A DNA stretch of 58,100 nucleotides from Isochrysis galbana (Eukaryota > Haptophyta > Isochrysidales > Isochrysidaceae). A program made the position numbers and the translations under genes. The stretch is from positions 247,745-305,844 of the forward strand of contig CM030944.1 in NCBI GenBank assembly GCA_018136815.1, in the 5' to 3' direction. Below the pieces are notes generated by a model. It was given only the letters and a program-made list of their open reading frames with translations, did no database searches and was not told where the DNA came from. This document shows, piece after piece, positions 52,768 to 58,100 of the stretch. Every line of letters begins with the position of its first letter. The first letter of the stretch is position 1.

Positions 52768-53434
52768 TAGCGACTTAAAGATTGCGACATACAATTTGAA
52801 CGGAGCGAAACATAAATTAGCGTCGACTCTAGCGCAAGCGAGACTAGGAGGGATCCATGTTCTATACGCGCAAGAACTACACCATTACAGCGATGGGTGG
52901 CACCTAAGGGTGCGAGGTTTGGCCAGGTCCCTTGGCTGGGACTGGTTCCAATCCCCCGCGTCTAGGGGCGACCCTGGGAGCGGAGTGGCGGTAGCCATTA
53001 GAAGAGACAGAAGCGACGTAGTAGTAGAATCTTGGTCGGTAGTTATCCCGGGAAGGCTGGTAGTAGTAAAGGCTAAGATCGGACATGAAACAATATCTTT
53101 CGCCTCAGTGTATCTAAATGCTCGACCTAATAAGCGTAAAGAAGACATCAAAGTCCTTCATGAGACATCGGAAATACTTTCTCACACCATTATAGCGGGC
53201 GATTTCAATTGCGTGGAGAACATACATAGAGACACCCGGCCCATCGCGGGGGCGACCCCTTATGCAAATACGGGAGGCAGAGCCCTCACGAGGGCGCTTG
53301 CCTCGCATGGGCTCACTGACGTCCAACTGCTAGTTAATCCGGGCTCAAAAGAACAATACACGAGGTGCGGGAACCAGCTCCCCGGCTACAGGTGGACGAG
53401 CTGGGCTCCTCGCAAGAGGGTCCGAAATGGATAA
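52757..53434 (+). pseudogene. LINE ORF2 endonuclease domain, truncated by deletion
   Basis: 225 residues with an exonuclease-endonuclease-phosphatase fold: KIATYNLNGAKHK (metal/phosphate Asn), VLYAQELHH (Glu), GVAVAIRR, FASVYLNAR and HTIIAGDFNCVEN (the GDFN motif). The final SDH-type motif is absent because the frame breaks after YRWTSWAPRKRV, where the deletion joins distant ORF2 sequence. The domain would nick target DNA in an intact element. Confidence 0.82.
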
Positions 53435-53503
53435 CCCTTCCGGCATATCCGAGGGTAGGCACGAGCGAAGACGGGCCCCTACAAAGGGGTCGGATTACTT
53501 CCC

Positions 53504-55095
53504 ATGGCCGAACACACGAGGGCGCTCCAAGCGATATGGATAGTCCGATATCTTAACCCGTCAATGGCGGAGTGGAAGATGGTCTTGGATCAATGGTTCA
53601 GCCGCACCCCCTTAGGGCGAGCGGCGGTCTTTTCGAAGGTCGACTCGAAGAGCCTCACGGCTAGCATTCGCGGCAATAACACGCTCCCGGCCTTCTGGAA
53701 GCACGCGCTGGAAAACTTTAGAAGGATCAACTTCCTTAGGGGAGAAATCACACGAGAAGGCACTCAGGGCTCCCCGATATGGCACAATCTTTTCCACAAG
53801 CCTCCGGCTATTCATCACTCACATAGGTCGAAATGGGAGTCTCTACAGACAGTTATTGTTCACAACACCATAAACCCGGATACGGGGGACGTTTACACTA
53901 TGGAAGAATGCGCGGCTTACTTGCCGGACGGAGAACGTTGGATACGCCATAGGGGAAATTACATATCGGTAGGCCCCTTTCTTAAGTCGTGGGAAAAGAT
54001 TTCTGAGTGGACGAGATCAAGACTAATACATACCACTTTCGATTATATGAACCTTCTTAGAAAACAAGCGAAGACTCCGCCCCCGGCTCCAGAGGAGCAA
54101 GAGATAGTCCCTCAGGAAGATCCGGACGCACACGATCTAGGCGAGATCCTAGTGGACATAGACCATAACTTTTATCTGCGCCGAAGAGGCGACTACCACA
54201 AAGTCCAGCTCAATGTCATGGGAGAGCCCCACATCCACGAGCGGATTAGCCCGCAACTACTGCCCGACGAACTATACACCCCGCTGAAGTGGGGACGTGC
54301 GTACGACGGCCCGGCGGAGACGGCGTACCCGTTACCTCAAGAATACACGCTAAACGGCACGCGTACAACACTAGAGGATGTAAGTGTCAGGGACTTGACT
54401 AAAGCGTTCCTCGCTTTGAGGAAAACCAAAGCACAAAAATCCACACTAAGATGGGAGAAAAGGTTACCGGTCCTCTCGGGAAAGTGGAAACAAATATCGC
54501 AATTATACAAATATAACTTTTTGACGCCTAGAGACTCTTATTTGCATTTCAAACATGTCCTACATAGGAGGTTAGCTACAGCGAACCGCTTTGCTGACGA
54601 TCCAACATGCCGCTTTTGCGGCATAGCCCCTGAAAGCTCCACCCACCTGGCCTCATGTATCGCGACGGAGCCCATCTTTGAATTCATAGAAGGACTTTTG
54701 GGGATTAGCCTTAGGCCGGGATCCGAAACAGCCCAACGACTTTTCTGCTATCAAGTGGACAGACCGCACCCCTCCTCGGGATACTTAGGCATCCTGGCGT
54801 GGAGGTACATCCTAACTGACTTTTAAAACATCCAATATGGCAACGCGGACGGAAGGTCCGTTAGGTCGATCTTAAGAGCGATCCTTGCGAGATACCACCT
54901 ATAAATAACGGCGAAAGTCGGGTTCTTTCAGAGGCTGAAAAAACAACGAGAGAATATGGGGCTACACGCCCCGAGTAACAAACACATTAAGAAATTGATA
55001 AGTCCGCTCTACACGGTGGACAAGGAGTTCAACCTAGGAACATCGGAAGACCTCCTGCAGGCGGCGAGAGGTCTAGACATCCGTAACATCACCTA
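53504..55095 (+). pseudogene. LINE ORF2 C-terminal region without polymerase core
   Basis: The frame reads ALQAIWIVRYLNPSMAEWKM near its start, like the thumb/connection region after LINE reverse transcriptases. About 280 uncharacterised residues follow, then the knuckle CRFCGIAPESSTHLASC at 54609-54659. A TAA at 54824-54826 interrupts it where the copy at 45232 has TAC, so this is a nonsense mutation. Coding resemblance resumes to about 55095 (KLISPLYTVDKEFNLGTSED). No YxDD polymerase motif is present anywhere in the element. Confidence 0.8.
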
Positions 55096-55416
55096 AGGCA
55101 CTTAATACCGCGTCTTAGAAGAAACCGCGGAGGATATCAATGAGGATCCCACGATATACAATAGAAGGCAACCCGAATTAACACTAGCAAAAAGGACGAA
55201 TCACAGTCTCCAGCCCCCTTCTCTCCAACTCCCGGCCGAAGCAGCGCGCGCGGCCTCCCCGGAACCAGCTTCTCCGATAAAGAGGGAACTGGGAAAGGGG
55301 GAGGGGGTTGTCAGGGGTTAAGGTTGGGTAGTAGGGAGGTACACTAGCACACTGCCTCACGCCGCACGCGTAGCGGGGAATTTTAAGAAGATTTTTTTCT
55401 CTCTCTTCTCTCTCTC

Positions 55417-56035
55417 TCTTCTCTCTGCCTGTGTTCTCTCTCCCTCTCCCCCCCCCCCCCGCCCCCTCTCCCCTCTCCCTCCCTCCCCCTCGTCCTCGCC
55501 CCCCCTGCTTCCCTCTCCATCTCCACTCTCCGCGCTTTTCTTCCCCACACCCACTTCCCACTTCCCACCCCTTCAGAGAAGCCGAGCGCTCGAGCTGCGT
55601 CTCTTCCGCGCCCCGTCCGCATGCTACTTCCGCTCGTCGTTGCTACGCTGTACGCTACACCCTTACTGCAGCGCTGCAGCCTACCCCAACTATATTCCTA
55701 TGCAAAACCGCCGTCAAGTCCACAGCCTACTTCACACATCCAACTAGTGTGCTTATGGCTCGTATCAAAGCACAATTAACGACGAAGGATCCTTGAGCCA
55801 AGCCATCACAATGAAAACTACCTCTTCCCTTGGCTGTTGCTACTTTGTGCAAAAATAACAGAGGTCGCAGGTTGTTGCTACAGCTGATCGCCGACAACAA
55901 ATGCTCGTAGTTCGTGTAAATTGTGGCTCACGATTAGCGATAAGAGAGGGGTATGAGTGCCATCCTGCAAGCTAGCCACCAGGACCGCAGCTGCGCTGGC
56001 TTGTAAGCAACACCGCGCGCGTCCACGCCCGACAT
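55417..56035. other. Spacer between LINE and lactonase gene
   Basis: CT-rich to 55440, poly-C at 55449-55462, then ordinary sequence. No gene recognised. The last part is probably the 3' untranslated region of the minus-strand lactonase gene. Confidence 0.45.
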
Positions 56036-57199
56036 TTACTTGCGGTATTCGATGCTAAGCTTGGATGCTGCAGCCTCGTCGATAATCCAAGTGGCAACAC
56101 GGCGCAACCCCGCAGCGGGGAAGGTGGAAAGCGTTTCTTCTCCCTCGATCGCGCGTTTCATGCCGGCAGACTTGCCTTGTGGGTATTTGTCGGAGACGCC
56201 ACATGCCGCGATGATGACTTTCTTGGCGCCTGCCATCACACCGAGCGAGAGTGTGATGGAACCAGGCGTCTTCATTTCCACAGGTAACACCCACCTACAT
56301 TGCAATTGAAGGCACGCGGTAAGCCATTCAGAGGGACACAGCTAGGGGGAGAGGAAGTCCCAATGCAGGCGGCGAATGAGTGCTCCACGCGTCGGGAGTT
56401 CCAGCAGGCGAATGTTACTGGGGACTAACACCACTGTACTTACCGGCCGCTGTCGTCTAGCACTTCCTCACGGTTGGGGTAGAGGGAACCCACGTGACCA
56501 TCATCACCGACGCCGATGAGGGCCATGTCAAAGACGGGGATGCCGCCCTCCCCCCGAGGCAACACGGAGGTGGGCAGCGCGCGCAGCTGCGCCTCATACG
56601 CCTCGGCCTCCGCCGGTGCATCGCCGGTACCACCCATGACAATGGTCTTGCAACCCTTCCACTTGTCGAGGAAGAGCTTCGTCGCCTTGGCATGCGTTGC
56701 GAGCGCTCCGTCATCCATGGGTACTGCCTACAGCGCGGGAAGAGAAGGTAGCGCAGCAGCAATTCAGATGACTGAGGCGGATGCGAAGCGCAGGTCCGGC
56801 ATGCTGCATCCGCATAGAAGGAGCCGCCCCACATCACCCTCTAGAGTGCCACCGTGTGCCACTTCTCACCTTGTGGTTAACGTAGACAACCGTGGTCTTG
56901 GCGGCCCACTCTGGCACAGTGTCCGCGAGCATCTTGAGGATGCTTCCGCCAGGAATCGCCAGCGCAAACGAGCCTCTTTCAGCAATAGCTGCCTCTGCCG
57001 CCGCCTCGACTGCAGCAAACACGCTCTTCCCGACGGCCTCTGCGTCAGGCTCGATGCGCACAGCGGAGGGAGAGGCGGGAGCAAGCGAGAGGGTGATCCG
57101 TGAGATACGCAACACGCCCGCGCATTCACGGGTCATGCCCACCCTCGGGGAGAGGGAGAGAGAGAGAGAGAGGGCAGAGACCAGCCAGATCGCCGACAT
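56036..57199 (-). CDS. 6-phosphogluconolactonase / glucosamine-6-phosphate isomerase family, three exons
   Basis: Exons: 56870-57199, 56444-56727 and 56036-56294, 290 residues, phases consistent. Donors are AAG|GTGAGA and CCG|GTAAGT; acceptors GTAG| and ATGTAG|. Family blocks: FALAIPGGSILKML (phosphosugar loop), TVVYVNHK, MDDGALATHAKATKLFL, MALIGVGDDGHVGSLYPN with the conserved His, WVLPVEMKTPGSITLS and KKVIIAACGVSDKYPQGKS. 6-Phosphogluconolactonase hydrolyses 6-phosphoglucono-lactone in the oxidative pentose phosphate pathway. The VNHK block in place of the usual DER motif marks a divergent subfamily, so the substrate is less certain than the fold. The first 20 residues are hydrophobic but come partly from a CT repeat; a second Met (residue 22) is an alternative start. 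Confidence 0.85.
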
Positions 57200-57723
57200 C
57201 GCACCCGCTGCGACGACGAAACGGAGATCTCTCTGCCCGCCCGCCCCCGCCTCCCTATACTTTATTTATCTCCGAGGCTACTTTTCTCTTTTCTCTCTCC
57301 TCTCTCTACTTTAAAGTACTGTGGTCTACTCTACGCTCTACGCTGACCTCGACGCCATTTCTGCGCCAAGGGCGATATTCATTCGACACACAAGTAGTGC
57401 GCGAGGGCGGTGAGGGCGATTGGCGTGGCCACTAGGGCAGCATCTCTTGATTTGTTATTTTGTGCGGTCCCTATAAGGGCGGTCAAACATTTTTTTATGA
57501 GGGGAAAAAAATGACCATCTCAGAATTGAGGAATTTTGAGAATTTTTTTCGGTAGAAAGTTCCCAATACCCAACTAGCACATATCCGGGGCCCATAAGGA
57601 CCCGGACCACCCCCCCTTGGGCCCCCACAACAAAGCGTAATCAAAAACTGACAAAAGACGCTAAAATCGCAAAAGCTAGAAAAGCAAAAAAGCTCAACTT
57701 CAAACCGATGCCGGGCGCGCTGC
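57200..57723. other. Lactonase promoter region and repeat fragments
   Basis: CT-rich leader to 57320. AGGGCGGTCAAACA, the hAT-like end motif, is at 57475-57488, with its partner probably outside the window. A block at 57557-57592 repeats 45049-45081 (CCCAATAC ... AGCACATATCCGGG). No gene recognised. Confidence 0.5.
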
Positions 57724-58100
57724 TGTCGCATCCGCGATCGACCTTTTTGTTTTAGAAGTCGCCTGCGTTTCTATGTCCCCTCCTTGTAGCTTGTAGGCTA
57801 GCCACGAGCCACTAGTCACCGTCGAAGGGTCCTACATTCGCCCATTCGCCCTCTTTGCCCTCGCCTCCTTTGTTTGTCGCCTCCCTTGTCGCTTGTCGCC
57901 TGCTTGCCCCCGCTCACCTGGCTTACCTCCTTGCTCCTTGCGTGCTCCTGGCGTTTTTAGGCTAAGTCGAGCGTTCAGGTATCGCCGGTGCAAGGAACCG
58001 CCCCCTTGTGTCTTGTGTGACCCTGATTCCCCCTCAGGTGTTGGCCGTTGGATTATATCGTGGATCGTGGCGCTATTTTACTTCGGTCTTCAACAACTAA
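57724..58100 (+). repeat. LTR-like dispersed repeat, cut by the window end
   Basis: It begins TGTCGCATCCGCGATCGACC and matches the reverse complement of 33430-33732 almost throughout, ending near the window edge with TTCGGTCTTCAA against TTCGGCTTCAAT. The other border is outside the window. Confidence 0.7.

Larger units (their letters stand above)
51092..55398 (+). mobile_element. LINE with both ends but internally deleted
   Basis: It begins AAAAAACTATTGTTATAG and ends AAGAAGATTTTTTT. The CT-rich 18-mer ctctctcttctctctctc flanks both ends (51074-51091 and 55399-55416) as a target duplication, with the caveat that it lies in microsatellite DNA. Order: short 5' leader, ORF1 (51118-52767), ORF2 endonuclease (52757-53434), then directly the ORF2 thumb-to-tail region (53504 on). 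The reverse transcriptase fingers and palm are missing. The 3' untranslated region starts about 55096. The T-run tail, rather than an A-run, is shared with the copies ending at 46018 and 31872. Confidence 0.9.

Noticed and set aside
52885-53151. Minus-strand frames over the LINE endonuclease.
   Set aside because: Shadows of the clear endonuclease frame on the plus strand.
1-58100. Search for tRNA, rRNA and bacterial-type features (operons, ribosome binding sites, terminators).
   Set aside because: No tRNA cloverleaf or rRNA segment was noticed by eye, and the split genes show a eukaryotic nuclear context; a covariance-model scan would be needed to exclude a tRNA.

Overview
The window is nuclear DNA from a eukaryote, most likely a unicellular photosynthetic protist (a haptophyte-like or other secondary alga; lineage not fixed by the sequence). 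Genes are GC-rich and split by short GT-AG introns whose donors are often GTGCGC, GTGCGT or GTGAGT. There is an organelle-type MutS (MSH1) with a C-terminal GIY-YIG nuclease, a MEF2-type MADS-box factor and a TMEM144-like carrier. Long CT, GA and poly-C tracts separate genes, transposable elements are abundant, and bases 23001-23100 are an assembly gap.

Layout. 1-7.2 kb: a hAT-like element (783-2738) sits in the 5' end of a LINE ORF1 fragment. An F-box gene with Cys-pair zinc motifs (4336-6306, minus) follows, bracketed by inverted dispersed repeats. 7.2-18.8 kb: a piggyBac-like element with perfect 16-bp inverted ends and TTAA duplications, split by a young complete Ty3/gypsy chromovirus (7459-17877). 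The chromovirus polyprotein carries a phage-type cytosine methyltransferase-like domain. 18.8-23.9 kb: repeats, an antisense LINE ORF1 fragment and a UBA-domain exon next to the gap. 24.0-26.7 kb: a three-exon MADS-box gene whose introns hold degenerate copies of its own exon ends. 27-30 kb: a 9-bp GA minisatellite and a gene with an apparently split F-box. 30-33.8 kb: repeats and a short LINE copy with a 17-bp target duplication. 34.3-35.9 kb: TMEM144-like transporter. 37.6-39.5 kb: membrane plus coiled-coil repeat protein. 40.9-43.8 kb: nine-exon acyl-CoA dehydrogenase. 44-46 kb: unrecognised coding remnant and a LINE tail. 46.2-50.8 kb: six-exon MSH1. 51.1-55.4 kb: a LINE that keeps both ends but has lost its reverse transcriptase core. 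56.0-57.2 kb: three-exon 6-phosphogluconolactonase-family gene. 57.5 kb to the end: repeats.

The host genes form no operon or common pathway. The acyl-CoA dehydrogenase and the lactonase belong to acyl-CoA oxidation and the pentose phosphate pathway, and MSH1 to organelle genome maintenance. The coherent story is mobile: at least four transposon classes nested or adjacent, with insertion order readable from target duplications and from an empty site inside the window. Exon structures were derived by hand from splice consensus, reading phase and family alignment from memory; no search or transcript data were available.
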